Assembly: GCA_023897205.1 (NCBI GenBank)
Contig: JAHWDD010000008.1
Span: forward strand, 558,001-622,000
Origin: Exophiala sp. HKRS030
Taxonomy: Eukaryota; Ascomycota; Eurotiomycetes; Chaetothyriales; Herpotrichiellaceae
Direction of reading: 5' to 3'
Length of the DNA stretch: 64,000 nucleotides
The position numbers were made by a program, and so were the translations under genes. Shown here piece after piece: positions 12,336-23,135 of the stretch (position 1 is the stretch's first letter; each line of letters begins with the position of its first letter). The notes beneath the pieces are model-generated. The model was given only the letters and a program-made list of their open reading frames with translations, made no database searches and was not told the DNA's origin.

Positions 12336-12886
12336 ATCTGAGCAGTGGTGATGATCTTTTACTAGACCTTGGGAAAACCAACAAATCCTCATATCGAGGC
12401 CGGCTTGGTAAGGCATGGTTGTGGGTTCCTGAGCCGGGTTTTGACCCGTTTCCCATGACACAGAGCCGACAGCCGGACTACCGCAATTCCCGTGTGATGT
12501 CTGGCAGGTCGCTTTTCCGTGGCCCCGAGGCCCCGAGGCCACTGGGGCCAACGAAAAGACCCGTAGCCTTGGCCTCCAGCACCATTACCAAATGCGAACT
12601 GAATACCTGCCTTTGTGCGGTTCTCTTGGTGGGAACACACTTGAAGTATTATGATCTGCCATGGGGAGATTCGGAGACGTATCTCCAGGGCGAAAAGTGT
12701 GAGCTTGCCTCGAGTGTGCGGGAGATGCGTGTTGTGGTTGGAGGACGCTTCCTCCGTCAGACTTTCCCCCGTAGACTCTGACAGAGTATAAGAACTGTCG
12801 CAAACATTGTTGACCTACAATGAAAGAGCCTTGGACGCAACTTTCTCTACGCGAACTTTGATTCCTTGTAGGAGGAACTGACCACA
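12336..12886. promoter_or_regulatory. Divergent promoter: Zn2Cys6 regulator / AtuA-like pseudogene
   Basis: A 551-bp spacer between two divergently transcribed genes. A TATAAG element lies near 12787, about 100 bp upstream of the AtuA-like start. No coding signal is seen, and other open frames here lack family features. Confidence 0.4.
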
Positions 12887-15093
12887 ATGTCTGCAGAGAA
12901 AACTTACCGAAGCGCCATTCGCATTGGTGGCGCTTCGGGTGCTCTGACTGACCGAGTTCGCCATGTCAAGGATGGCCAAGACCGGAGAGGTCGACGTCAT
13001 TGTTGGGGACTGGATGGCCGAAGCAACGATGGCGCGCAAGGTGTTGCAAAGACTCACCGAGTTCAGCAGCTACAGATGAATGCAAAGCAAAGCGGCTTGT
13101 TTACTCAGGCAGCCAGTGGGCCTCAGTTTGCCCCCAACTTTCTCGACTGCTTCATACCGGCGATTGGAGACCTCAAACGAAACGGCATCAAGCTCGCAGT
13201 GAATGCTGGTGGCTCTGATACGGAGATCCTAGCTCACATTATCAAACAAGAATGCATTGATCGAGGCTGCCCCATGAACGTGGCATGGATAGAAGGAGAT
13301 GATGTTTTCAAAAAGCTTGTAGAGCTCTCTACTGAAGGAAAAGAGCTCAGGAGTCTCAACCGAGGCAAAGACATCAGTCTGAAAGAATGGGGATTTGAGC
13401 CAGTCGCCGCACAGGCATATTTGGGGGGGCTGGGAATCGCGGAAGCTTTTCGCAATGGTGCCGATATAGTTATATGCGGCCGAGTTGCTGATGCTGCTCC
13501 AACAATTGGAGCTGCTGCGTATGTCTCCCCTGCCCTCAGCAGTTCCCACCTTCTGCGCAGAAGGTCAACAAGTCTGATAGTCATGCAGTTGGTGGCATAA
13601 CTGGAACCATAGTCATCTGGACGAGTTGGCTGGTGCGCTCGTTGCGGGTCGTACGTTACATTTCAAACTCGCATAACTTGATGTGCTTACTGAGCACGAG
13701 CACAGATCTGATCGAATGTGGAGGCTATGTCACTGGGGGAAACTATTGCAATTTCAAGAAACTCTTGAAGAACAACAAGCACTTTGACATAGGCTTCCCG
13801 GTCGTTGAAATCGATCACAAGGGGGAAAGTATACTCACTAAAGAGAAGAGCACCGGAGGAGTGGTGGACGTGGGAAATACAATTTCCCAGCTTGTATACG
13901 AGATCCAAGGTCCTCTTTACTACAACTCGGACGTGACTGCTGACCTCGAAGATGTACGGATAGAAGCGTTGGGAGAAGACCGTGTCCATATTTCCAGGGT
14001 CAAAGGTAAGAGTATCCGCACTCCCGCCACGCGCTTGTACGAACCATCCGAGCACAATGGAGGTTAACTGTGCTAAAACAGGTCGGCTGCCACCGTCCAC
14101 AACCAAAGTCGGGTATGTAGTGAAATTGCTATGTGATGCCGTGATCCTAACAGCTGATTTTCTCTAGAATTACTGCACATGGGGGTTATCAAGCGGAGTA
14201 CACCTTTTACTTTGTTGGCCTTGATATTCAGGAAAAGGCTCGCTGGACCGAGGACCATGTCCGAGAAACCTTAGGTGAATCCGTCAACCGACTTTCACAT
14301 CTAAAGTTTCATTTGCACGGATCGTCTCCGATCGATGCACCAAATCAAGATGCAGCAACAGTCGGCTTGCGAATCGTTGCCCAAGGGCGCGACTTTGATC
14401 TGTTTGATATGCAGAATCCGCACAGCTTTGGGCGAAAAGTTCGATCATTAATTTTAGAAAGCGCACCGGTGAGTATCTGTCAGGGGATGCTCTACCTTGT
14501 CACCTTCACTCTAACCGCGATGCGTAGGGTGCTTCAATAAGCAATGATGGGAGGCTGGTATTCCCAAAAAAATACGAAGAATTCTTTGTCACCCTGTTCC
14601 CACAATCAGAACTCAATCAGAGAGTTCATTTACTGTATGATGAATGCAAGAGTATTGACGTGCTCGCCGCTGAGAAGACTTGCACATACCCACTCCAACA
14701 GAGGTCATACGAAACAACGAACCCGGTTGATCTATCCCAGTATGAAACTATACGAGCTCCATTCGGGTATGTGGTAATGGCTCGGAGTGGCGACAAGGCT
14801 ACGGACGCCAACGTTGGACTGTTCGTGCGCCATGACGATGAATGGGACTGGCTTCGGAGTCTACTCACCACCGACAGATTTAAGCAAATGCTTCGGGCTG
14901 AATATAAGGGAGGCCAGATGATAGATTCGAGATGCCACACCTTCGAACGGTGCATTTCTTACTGCACAATCACTTGGAGCGGGGTTTCTCTTCTACAACT
15001 AGCCTTGACTCTCTTGGTAAAAATGTTGGAGAATATGTGAGGGCGTACACTGTGGATATCCCAACAAGATTCCTGGAGAGAGGTAGAATCTAG
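12887..15093 (+). pseudogene. AtuA-like (acyclic terpene utilization family) gene with three frameshifts
   Basis: Exons 12887-13518, 13589-13650, 13706-14005, 14082-14112, 14168-14468 and 14528-15093 splice cleanly and give the AtuA/DUF1446 pattern: IRIGGASGALTDR, EVDVIVGDWMAE, KLAVNAGGSDTE, GRVADAAPTIGAAAWW, IECGGYVTGGNYCNF, LPPSTTKVG, GDKATDANVG, PHLRTVHFLLHNHLERG. Three breaks interrupt it. The segment VDVIVGDWMAE (about 12970-13065) is in another frame than its flanks, giving two shifts. The C-terminus from about 14925 is again shifted. None of these can be solved by a GT-AG intron. The bacterial family acts in citronellol/geraniol degradation. This copy is probably recently inactivated, unless the assembly has indel errors. 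Confidence 0.8.
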
Positions 15094-15318
15094 ACCATCA
15101 CCTTTTTCAAAACTCGAAACGGTCTTTCAACAGTCCACTGAGTATCTAGTAAATCTCCAAGGTTTGAGAATTTTAGACATAGATGAAAGCTATCATGCTC
15201 GTTACACTCCGCTATACTGTAAAACGGCTTAATCTTGAGGGCGACAAAGTCTCCCTAGCGTTTACTGCTATACCCTCGTCGACTAATCTCGATACAAGGC
15301 ATCGTAAGAATTCTAGGC
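15094..15318. other. Short spacer
   Basis: No coding or structural signal recognised between the AtuA-like pseudogene and the flavoprotein remnant. Confidence 0.3.
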
Positions 15319-15684
15319 TTGCCCGCTTCGGGCAGCGCTCGACGGAAATGGGTCATTGAGTGCAGGTTTACACACATGGATGAGAGTTTTAATGGCCTGG
15401 CGCAGCAAATGCACATTGATACTGCCAGCTTGCAGAACACTATCGAGCGATTCAAAATTTGTAATCAAGGGTGTCGATGCGAAAAAAGGATGTACGATGA
15501 CTTTTCTGGACACCCATCTCACAAGCCAAATCCGAGGCTTGGTGCCATCCTGAAACCTCCGTCCTGTTCTCCCAGAATCTACTCGAGACATCCGGGTACT
15601 AAGGGCAGCCTTCTGGCGGCTGAGTTTGCGTGTCTCTCAAGGGAAGGTAGTAGCCGAATATCAGTGTGCCTGGTCTCTGACTAG
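15319..15684 (+). pseudogene. Remnant of FAD-binding (ketosteroid dehydrogenase / fumarate reductase-like) enzyme
   Basis: The frame encodes about 120 residues that match only the C-terminal third of the FAD_binding_2 family. Key stretches are DTASLQNTIERF, then GHPSHKPNPRLGAILKPP, then GTKGSLLAAE..REGSS, the last resembling the substrate-side loop before the final FAD-binding glycines. The Rossmann N-terminus is absent upstream and the closing GLYAAGN-type motif is missing. It is a decayed, non-functional fragment. Its place beside the broken AtuA-like gene suggests that a formerly larger degradation locus is eroding here. Confidence 0.6.
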
Positions 15685-16050
15685 ACTAATCACTCCCAAC
15701 CACCCAAAGTACATCATACTGTATGTCTTATAGACTTACCTTCTAGCGAGGCTATATTCGCTTGGTTATCCTTGCCTTATTATTGATTTTACAGGCTGTT
15801 CATAATTAGGCCGCAAGCTGAGTGTGATTAGTTCTAGTGTTTAGTATTTCAATATACTTCACTTCGGCTGCTCTTTTGCTCAAGTGGTCTTCGGCATATA
15901 TAGCAATCAGTTTCCCCTTCAATTTTAGTCCGCCAAACCAATTCTCCTCGCGCCGCTATGATTAGTACGTTCTGGTTTATAATATATGATTAGATCTTCG
16001 TGATACTTCAGCTGCTCCTCCTCAGAGAAGCGTCCTCAGGACGCCTAGTG
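15685..16050. other. AT-rich spacer
   Basis: AT-rich DNA without open frames or recognised elements. Confidence 0.4.
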
Positions 16051-16515
16051 TTATTCACTGAGCCTGAACGGTACTGCTTTTGCAGGGTAGCTAACTGAGA
16101 AGAGCGATGCCTGATTGAAGCTTGGAACTGCAGCATCGGTGGTCCCTGTCGCAATCGGGATACCTCTCCATATGAATTTAGAGAGACCGCTGCTTACGAG
16201 CAATGACTCCAGCGCTTCCACCATGCGCTTCACCACCGGATACTGATCTTGAAGGCCCTCGCTGGTTTCAAGGAAGCACACAAGCCACTTATAGTCTTTG
16301 AGCGCTCTAGCTCGATCGCAACGAGGCGACACCATGCTAGTGATCAAAGTGCTTGCAGCAATAAAGATTATATCGAGCATGAGAAGGGCGTAGCCTCGTT
16401 CTTCAAGGGGTCGCCGACACAACTCGAATATTCGTGCTGTCTCAATTGCGTTTTCGTACATGATCTTCTCCGAGGTCTCGCTCGTGTATATATAATTGTT
16501 CTGCGTAGACAGCAT
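16051..16515 (-). pseudogene. Probable C-terminal fragment of a fungal transcription factor
   Basis: An open frame of about 154 residues with the helical pattern of the C-terminal part of fungal MHR-type regulators: ETARIFELCRRPLEE, a hydrophobic helix (LMLDIIFIAASTLI), then a second helical pair ending VKRMVEALESLL. There is no zinc cluster or GWxYSGxAxRMA motif upstream, so it is at best a remnant or a small orphan protein. The start is unclear because no clean upstream exon is seen. The family match is by pattern only. Confidence 0.35.
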
Positions 16516-16775
16516 CTACGTTGTCAAGTTAAACCAAACGCTTGTCACCCCGAAACGCTATAGGCCTTTCTGAAGCCCCAAGTGCGAATTCAAGGGTAAG
16601 ATGAGGGGTGGAGTGCAACTCAGAGGTTGTTGAAGTCATTGTGACAGACACTGCTACAGTCAGGCTCTCGAGATCTCGGTCTGATCAGAAGGGATTCCCT
16701 GCGACTCGACCCTTGGGATGCTCTATTTACAAGTATGCAGATTGGTCATTCCAAGTATCTCAAGTCTGCCCAATC

Positions 16776-18814
16776 TTAATCGAGGGGCGCACCTGTTTCC
16801 TCTTGCGTTTCCACACCGCTGTCCCCTCCATGGTGTACCTTTGTCTCACCCAAATGAAATATGATGGTACCGGCGAGTTCCTCCTTGGAGAACGGCTTCA
16901 GGGCGAGAGCAGCAATTACCGAAAGGCTGCCAAAGGCGATGCTAGCGAGGAAAACCTTTTGGAATGCGTCCGTGTAGGCAGCTACTTCTGCTTCTGAGCC
17001 AGTAAGGATGATGGCCTGTGTTACGCCCGGTACAGCCTCCATCTTGGAGACTACACCGCTACTCAGAGCAGTCAGGAACTCTGCGAGTGAAGACTTGGGG
17101 AGCCCAGCCTTGAGCACAGCTGGAGCGATTATATTCGCGGTGTTGGTGGTCATTCGATTAGTGAGAATTGTCAGATAGATGGTAGTTGCCAGGACCCCGC
17201 CGGCACTTCTGATGCTCCCAAAGATACCGTTCGGGGTTCCCATCTGTTTCTGGTTCCTGATAACGAAGGTAGCTGCTGTAGCTGCGAGAATCTCAACATA
17301 GCCCAGGCCGAAACAGCCAAGAGTGGCAAATGCAGTGGACAATCTGTACATGGTCAGTGTACACATGGGAGTACTGAGAGAGTCGACGACTCACGCTCTT
17401 GTATCCTTGGTCTGAGCAGCCAAAGCACCGATGAAAACAGCCATAAGAGTGGCCGCAAATACCATTTGATATTTGATGAAGCCAATGCGGATGGCAATCA
17501 AACCGCCAATAACCTGGCCAGCTAGCGTCCCACCACCGACAGCGCAGGACAGCCAACCAATTGTCATTGCATCCGTCGCGTACAGAACGGAAATTGCAGT
17601 TGGATAGATCACTGTCAGATGTCAGCTACAATATCTCCAGAGGGTTCAGTGTCCTTGCCAGTCATGGAGTAATAAATCATGCCACCGACGGTTGTTAAGA
17701 CGACAATGGCATTATACTGGTAATCACGGAAAATGTACATCGGCACCAACGGGCGATACACCCCAGAGTACATCTCTGCAGGGAGTTAGGGTGAACTTGT
17801 CAACCGCGTTTGCAGACGACGTACCATAGACGACAAATGCCACCAGAGCAACAAATCCTGTGACAATGCAACCGATGACATGCCCAGATTTCCATGGATA
17901 TTGACCTCCTCCCCACGAAAGACCCATCAGTAAGAGCAGCAGCCCTCCAGTGAAAAGGACGATCCCAACGTAATCGATGCTCTTAATCTCTTGCCAGCGT
18001 GAACGAACACGATGAAGGCGAACAAAATCTGGTGGATAGTAGAACAGGGCCCAAAGAATGAGGGATAATGCGTCTATAGCTTTGTAAGTATCATAAAGAT
18101 AATGGCATCGGTTCTGTGTACTCAAGATGATGGTGAGGTAATAGTTCCATCGCCATCCTGCTGCGGTGTATAAAATAAAGGACCGTGCGACAACGGGCCC
18201 AAAAACACCGACAGGAATATTGACCGCGTTAATCAGACCGTTGATGATGAATCGGTGCCTGACTGGGACGAGCTCGCCTACAACGTAGGTAAACGAGATC
18301 TGGGAGGAAGCGGCGAGGCCAAGGAGAACGGTTGCCCCGATCAGAGCATCCACGCTCTTCGCGGTTGCAGCTACAATGCTCCCAATGAGGCCCAGGGTAG
18401 CACCGCCAATGAAGAAGTATCGTCGGCCAAAAATATCACTGAGTCTACCGACGAGTGTGTAGCCAACAGCAACGGTCAAAGTCCACACAAGAGCGACCCA
18501 GTTGATATTAGCACTGGGACCTTGTCTCACGGTTAGCCACGACAGGCAGGGAAAAGACATCGAGACTCACCGATATCGGCATCGATGAGAGCCAAAGTGT
18601 TGGCAGGCATGGCAAACCCGGCATAGCAAGCCAACACGCCAAACCCAATGGCCCAAAAGGAGCCCAGGAAGAGAGGGGTGCGCCAGTAAGGTACACCGTT
18701 GATGTACTCTGCTGGGGCAGGTTCTTCTGGTCTCACTACACCGGCATGGCCAGGTACCGGTGGTGTTTTCTCCAACATCACCTCGTTCGCTTTTCCGTCT
18801 GTTGATGTAGCCAT
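16776..18814 (-). CDS. MFS transporter, TRI12 / siderophore-efflux type
   Basis: Six exons (18814-18571, 18520-18122, 18073-17825, 17775-17659, 17611-17395 and 17343-16776) give 597 residues. The pattern is the 14-helix drug:H+ antiporter type: motif GRLSDIFGRRYFF between helices 2 and 3, GRWxWNYYLT-like AAGWRWNYYLTIIL, and late helices with QKQMGTPNGIFGSIRSAGG. TRI12-type carriers export toxins or siderophores at the plasma membrane, so this one may export an intermediate or confer tolerance to the cluster's substrate. The fourth intron (17658-17612) begins GC rather than GT (GCAAGG..TGACAG), a genuine-looking GC-AG intron because both flanks are strongly conserved coding sequence. Confidence 0.88.
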
Positions 18815-19587
18815 TCTTATCTCTTCAAGAATCCGATTTGGAACCAAAAATTGACCAGCAGAGTGATGGGCCACGGGTCACGGAGGAGAAATCGAATGTG
18901 ATCGTGCATGAAAAGTAAGACGATATGGGGTTTTGTAGCGCCCAGCCATGTGCAGCTTTCGGCTGTGTTCCCCGTGGAGAGACAATGCTAACCGACGCTT
19001 CCCCCGCGTCGAGACCTGGAGCTGGTGGGTCTGGCAGGTCTAGACCTCAAATTGTTAGCTTCCTATATCTCAAAGCCGGGGATTGGTGGTGAAGCGCTAC
19101 CGGAGCCCGAGGGAGTCGTGAATTTCAGCGTTTGGTGTCTATGTCAGTTACACCATAGCCACCAGAGTGGCAGATCTTCCACGCCGAAAAGCCCTTTTTT
19201 TGCCGGTAAGGAGGTTTGATTCGGCAACCTCCATGATCAAGCTCAGATACCCTGTCAGCCAGCAAAGGTGGTGGATGGAGATTCGAAGGAAAATATTGCT
19301 TTCTATTTTCATGTCAGTAGTTTAGGTACTCTATATGTGTTTGTCCTCATCGAAGATCCCAGGTCAGTCGTCTGAACGTGGCCGAAGCAGCCCAAGGACG
19401 CACGAGTTCTTCAGAGAGCCAATGGGTTGAGACCTATAGCTCAGTTCCACCAGGGTAACAAATCTTCCCTGAAACCTAGTCGCGAGCATTGAATGTGAGG
19501 CTTCCGGACGCTCAGTGTGCGGAGTACAAACTATCAATATATTTTTGAGTAAAAGCTATGGAAGATCGGTCGGTCCATTTGTCGGAC
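18815..19587. promoter_or_regulatory. Promoter region of TRI12-type MFS
   Basis: A 773-bp spacer containing the upstream region of the MFS gene and the 3' end of the leftward TauD gene. An in-frame upstream ATG at 18874 would add 20 residues to the MFS protein but is less likely. No other element is recognised. Confidence 0.35.
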
Positions 19588-20562
19588 TCACGCGGCCGCC
19601 GGGGCGGCGAATGGGTCTTTGGGTAATTTGATGATCCAGGGATTCCTTGGGTCGTTCTCGCCCCAGGCATCTGGACCACTGTCAAATGCACTCGTACGCC
19701 GAACATCTCGGATGTGTTTGCCGATGTATCCCGATCCATCTGTCGCTCTGTGCAGGACGGCTATGTTGTCCCACATTACCATATCGCCGTCATCTTCCCA
19801 GTACACCGTGTGCACATATTTCTCCTGGGCGGCGTGTTTTCTGAGCTCTGCGAGCAGCTCGTCACTTTCTTCCTGTGACATCCCCTCAATCTTGTGCATG
19901 TAGCTCGTGACGTATAAATTCATGCGTCCTGTGCGCCCTTGTGGGTAGACCAGCTTCCATTTGGCATTGGGCCAGTCCATGACATCAACGCCCTTGTAAA
20001 GTTCCGGCGCTGCCACTCTTCTATTGTGAAGAAGTGAACAGTAAGCGACCAAGCCGTCGAGCTTCTTTTTCATTTCCGGGCTGAGGTCGTCATAAGCTGC
20101 TCGAGAGTCCGAGTATTGGGTTTCGCCCCCGGTGCCTCTGGGTGGGAGCTTTACTGCGCGCAATGTGGAATACTTGCAACGTCTTGGATGGTATTGCATG
20201 TCTGCGTGCCACGTCTCATTTCCTTTGGCAAAGAGGCGAGACAGCTGGTCTTCGTATAGCTTCAGGTTGCCATTATGGTCGACGTTGGCCAAATCTCCCA
20301 CATAAGGGCTTGGAAGTCTTGTCTTGACTCCTAGGCTGGCAGCTGGGGTTGGCTCAAGTTCGCCGAATTGTGACGAAAAGGCAACATGCGCGTCATCGTC
20401 TAGGTTGGCCTTGCGAAAGACCAGCACGCCATACTCGTCGATTGCTGCTTGAACCTGCTCGATGATCTCTGGTGGAACAGGCTTGGTGAAGTCGATGCCT
20501 GAAACCTCGGCTGCAAAGGTCGGATGAAGGGGTTTTATATTGATCTTGCTCTGGACCGCCAT
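19588..20562 (-). CDS. TauD/TfdA-family 2-oxoglutarate/Fe(II) dioxygenase (copy 1)
   Basis: A single-exon gene of 324 residues, the normal family length. The iron triad is visible: WHAD with His119 and Asp121, and the distal His271 in VLHRAT. The 2-oxoglutarate-binding Arg is in HIRDVRRTS. The enzyme would hydroxylate an aliphatic or aromatic-ether substrate while converting 2-oxoglutarate to succinate and CO2, in the cytosol. It is divergently placed from cyclase copy 1, sharing a 438-bp promoter. It is paralogous to the gene at 39207-40166 (LHRAT, WHAD and GGETEF/GGETQY regions align over the whole length). The substrate is unknown; TfdA-like ether cleavage is one option. Confidence 0.9.
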   Translation of the reverse strand: MAVQSKINIKPLHPTFAAEVSGIDFTKPVPPEIIEQVQAAIDEYGVLVFRKANLDDDAHVAFSSQFGELEPTPAASLGVKTRLPSPYVGDLANVDHNGNLKLYEDQLSRLFAKGNETWHADMQYHPRRCKYSTLRAVKLPPRGTGGETQYSDSRAAYDDLSPEMKKKLDGLVAYCSLLHNRRVAAPELYKGVDVMDWPNAKWKLVYPQGRTGRMNLYVTSYMHKIEGMSQEESDELLAELRKHAAQEKYVHTVYWEDDGDMVMWDNIAVLHRATDGSGYIGKHIRDVRRTSAFDSGPDAWGENDPRNPWIIKLPKDPFAAPAAA

Positions 20563-21000
20563 CTTCTCCTGATAGGAAAGTTATCGAGTGCTGGAATGTT
20601 CAGGGATGGTGAAGGATCAAGACAGTGAAGTTGCTGTAACCGTCAACAATATCTAATAGTTTGTTGACGATTAATGGTTTCCTTTTTTGCCTCTTGCTGC
20701 GGCTTGCTTTTTCCGAGCCCGTGGGAGCATCCAGTGGGGTGTAGATCATCACACAACTTTGTGAGTCGCGGACGTCGTTCCGTGCATTGTCCTGCGCGCC
20801 TGTGCCGGCAAAGGTTTGCCGAAGACATCACCTCCCAAGGCAGAATCCGGGCAGGCCGCTCATTGGGCTTTGGAAATTATCTTGGCAATAAGGTAGGGAC
20901 CACTATCCTTCATACTCCTGAGAGAGTATTTCAAGCCTTGCGCGTTAGGGTCGAATAAGATTTCCAACATCAGGCATCAAGGATCAAGGAGTAGGACACA
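20563..21000. promoter_or_regulatory. Bidirectional promoter: TauD copy 1 / cyclase copy 1
   Basis: A 438-bp spacer between divergently transcribed start codons, so both genes probably share upstream control. Several CGG/CCG triplets occur, but no convincing Zn2Cys6 inverted pair could be fixed by eye. Confidence 0.45.
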
Positions 21001-22219
21001 ATGGCTCATAATTCTATACCCAAATTCGATCAGCTCCCACCCATTCCTGGGGCGCCAAGAGGCTGTGCATGGGTGATTGTCTCTGAGCTATGAATGATTT
21101 GTTGATGCTGATTCCGGATTCAGGGGCTCTTTGACAAGAATGGAGTGAAAGATCAAGTGGGCACGCTCAATCTTTTGACTCCAGAGATAGTGCTCGACGC
21201 GTCGACAGAGATCAAGAGAGGTGAGAGTGTTGCTCTGAAGTAAGTTTGCTCCTACTGCGAGCAAAATTGCCCCGCGCATTCTGATGTCCCACCAGTTGGG
21301 GCCTTGAAAACCCTCCTCAGCCCTTTTATCGAGAGAAGTTCCAGCATACTATCAAAAACGTCGGCAAGGAGTACAACATGCCAATTTGTTGTTTTGACGA
21401 CGTTTTATCGTTCAATACGCAGTCCAGTTCGCAATGGGATGGCTTGAGTGAGTCACTAACCAGGTGACCATTTCTGGCGTGCGACTGATTATCAAGGGCA
21501 CTGGGCTCATGCTTCTTCTCGGCAGCACTACAACGGCTGGAAGCATGATGAAATAATAGCAAGCGACGACGCAAGCATTCATTGTACGTTACAATCATGC
21601 CAGGCTTGGAAGATTGGCTGACAACAGAGACTGGAGCGAGCGAGGTGGCATCATCGGCCGTGGCGTGCTCGTTGATTTTGCATCTTGGGCCGCACTAAAT
21701 GGAGTAGAGGTCAACCCTGCCACCAGACAAGTCATTACTCTCGATGTGATCAAGCAGATCCTAACGGAGGAGAACGTTGTGCTCAAGAGAGGCGACATCC
21801 TGATGGTCCGTACAGGGCTTATACAAGCCTATAATGAGTGCAAAAATAACGGCGCAAAGAACTCCCTGATGAGATCGTCCCATACGATCGGGGTAGAAGC
21901 TTCAGAGGAGATGGTCCAGTGGCTGTGGAATAACCACCTTGCAGCTGTGACAGGAGATGCAGTGGCGTTTGAAGCCCAGCCATTTGCGAAAGAATATGGT
22001 AAGTGGAAATGGGATCTTGAGAGGTCTGACTGACTCTGGGGAGCCCTGCACGACTACTGTTTGGTATGGTGGGGAATGCCTATAGGAGAGTTATGGGACC
22101 TGGAACGTCTGGCAGAAAAGTGCAAAGCCCTGGGGCGCTGGACATTTTTCGTGACAAGCGCACCGCTGAACGTGAAGGGAGGTGTTGGATCACCCCCAAA
22201 TGCTCTTGCCGTCTTCTAG
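21001..22219 (+). CDS. Cyclase-family (PF04199) metal-dependent hydrolase, copy 1
   Basis: Six exons (21001-21072, 21124-21239, 21296-21447, 21497-21583, 21630-21998 and 22044-22219) give 323 residues. Family marks are GAPRGCAWGLFD near the start, GTLNLLTPE, SQWDGLRHWAH, then GRGVLVDFASW, GDILMVRTG, and a C-terminus ending FFVTSAPLNVKGGVGSPPNALAVF. Related enzymes (kynurenine formamidase, isatin hydrolase, fungal cyclase-family proteins) hydrolyse amides or lactone-like rings with a bound metal. Here ring opening of a lactone or lactam is the likely job. It shares four intron positions with copy 2 (33156-34363). The fifth exon starts at an AG two bases after a more obvious CAG; only that choice avoids a stop. 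Confidence 0.88.
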
Positions 22220-23135
22220 GCTACGCATCACGTCGATATACAGCACTCTCCTAAGATGAGTGATTTCCGCCCTGGAGAAGCATGACGCGAAGCAGTCGAC
22301 CAGAGCTGAATTGCTTTCCACAACGTACACGTGGGGCAACAAGGCTGGCATCACGTGATTAGTAGATGGTGATTAGCCAGATTAACGGCTATTTCATTGC
22401 CGGCTAGAGCGAGCTCCATTTATCTCTTGCAGCGAGCCTCAATTCTTTCCTCTCTGGTCCTAGCTGACACAATATTCTGATGGGTGTAAAGTCGGCGAGT
22501 TACGTGACGTAGGAACGCAGCCCGTCCTTTGCGAAGCGGTCCATCCCTTTAGTAGTATTGAGCTCCCAGGAGATAGCACCATTATCTCTCGCCCTCGGCT
22601 ATCAGAGGGTAATTGCTTCAAGCAGCTTCCAGGTTGGACATCGTTCATATCGCCATCGATCCCGAAAATCTACTCCTGCACAGTTTCTTCGGCACAGCCT
22701 CAAGAATCGAGAACTTCCATTATTCCCTCGTGCAAGTGATGTTGGGGCCACCGTAACAACTCCGGATCTTTTGGTATCAATCACAGAAACGATGGCCCGG
22801 GTGTATAATTGCTTAGTTCATGTGGTTGGATGAAACTTTCCTCCAATCGGTTTTCAATGAAATGAATAGGATGCCTTTTTGGCCTGCTTCACGGTCCAGT
22901 CCACAGAGCGTTACATAATCTAGGAATAAATGCCAACCATGATGGATTGTTATTGGCTACGTACTCTACTGCGGAGTTAGCGATCACGGTTCAAAAATTC
23001 CGCTTCGGCAGGCGATCCTTGTGTAGCCGAACTAGTCGGTATCGGTCCGTCTTCAACCATCCTGTATAATTAGCAGACTTGGTCTCAAGAGGATAGTTCT
23101 GTCTGCAGTCTAATCACCACAGTGCGCCCGCTCGG
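22220..23135. other. Intergenic stretch
   Basis: No gene recognised in 916 bp. It presumably includes the promoter of the SDR-like gene. Short open frames on both strands lack conserved features. Confidence 0.4.

Noticed and set aside
12950..13090. Programmed frameshifting in the AtuA-like gene
   Set aside because: Two opposite shifts within about 120 nt and a third near the end do not resemble known slippery-site architecture. Decay or sequencing error is simpler.
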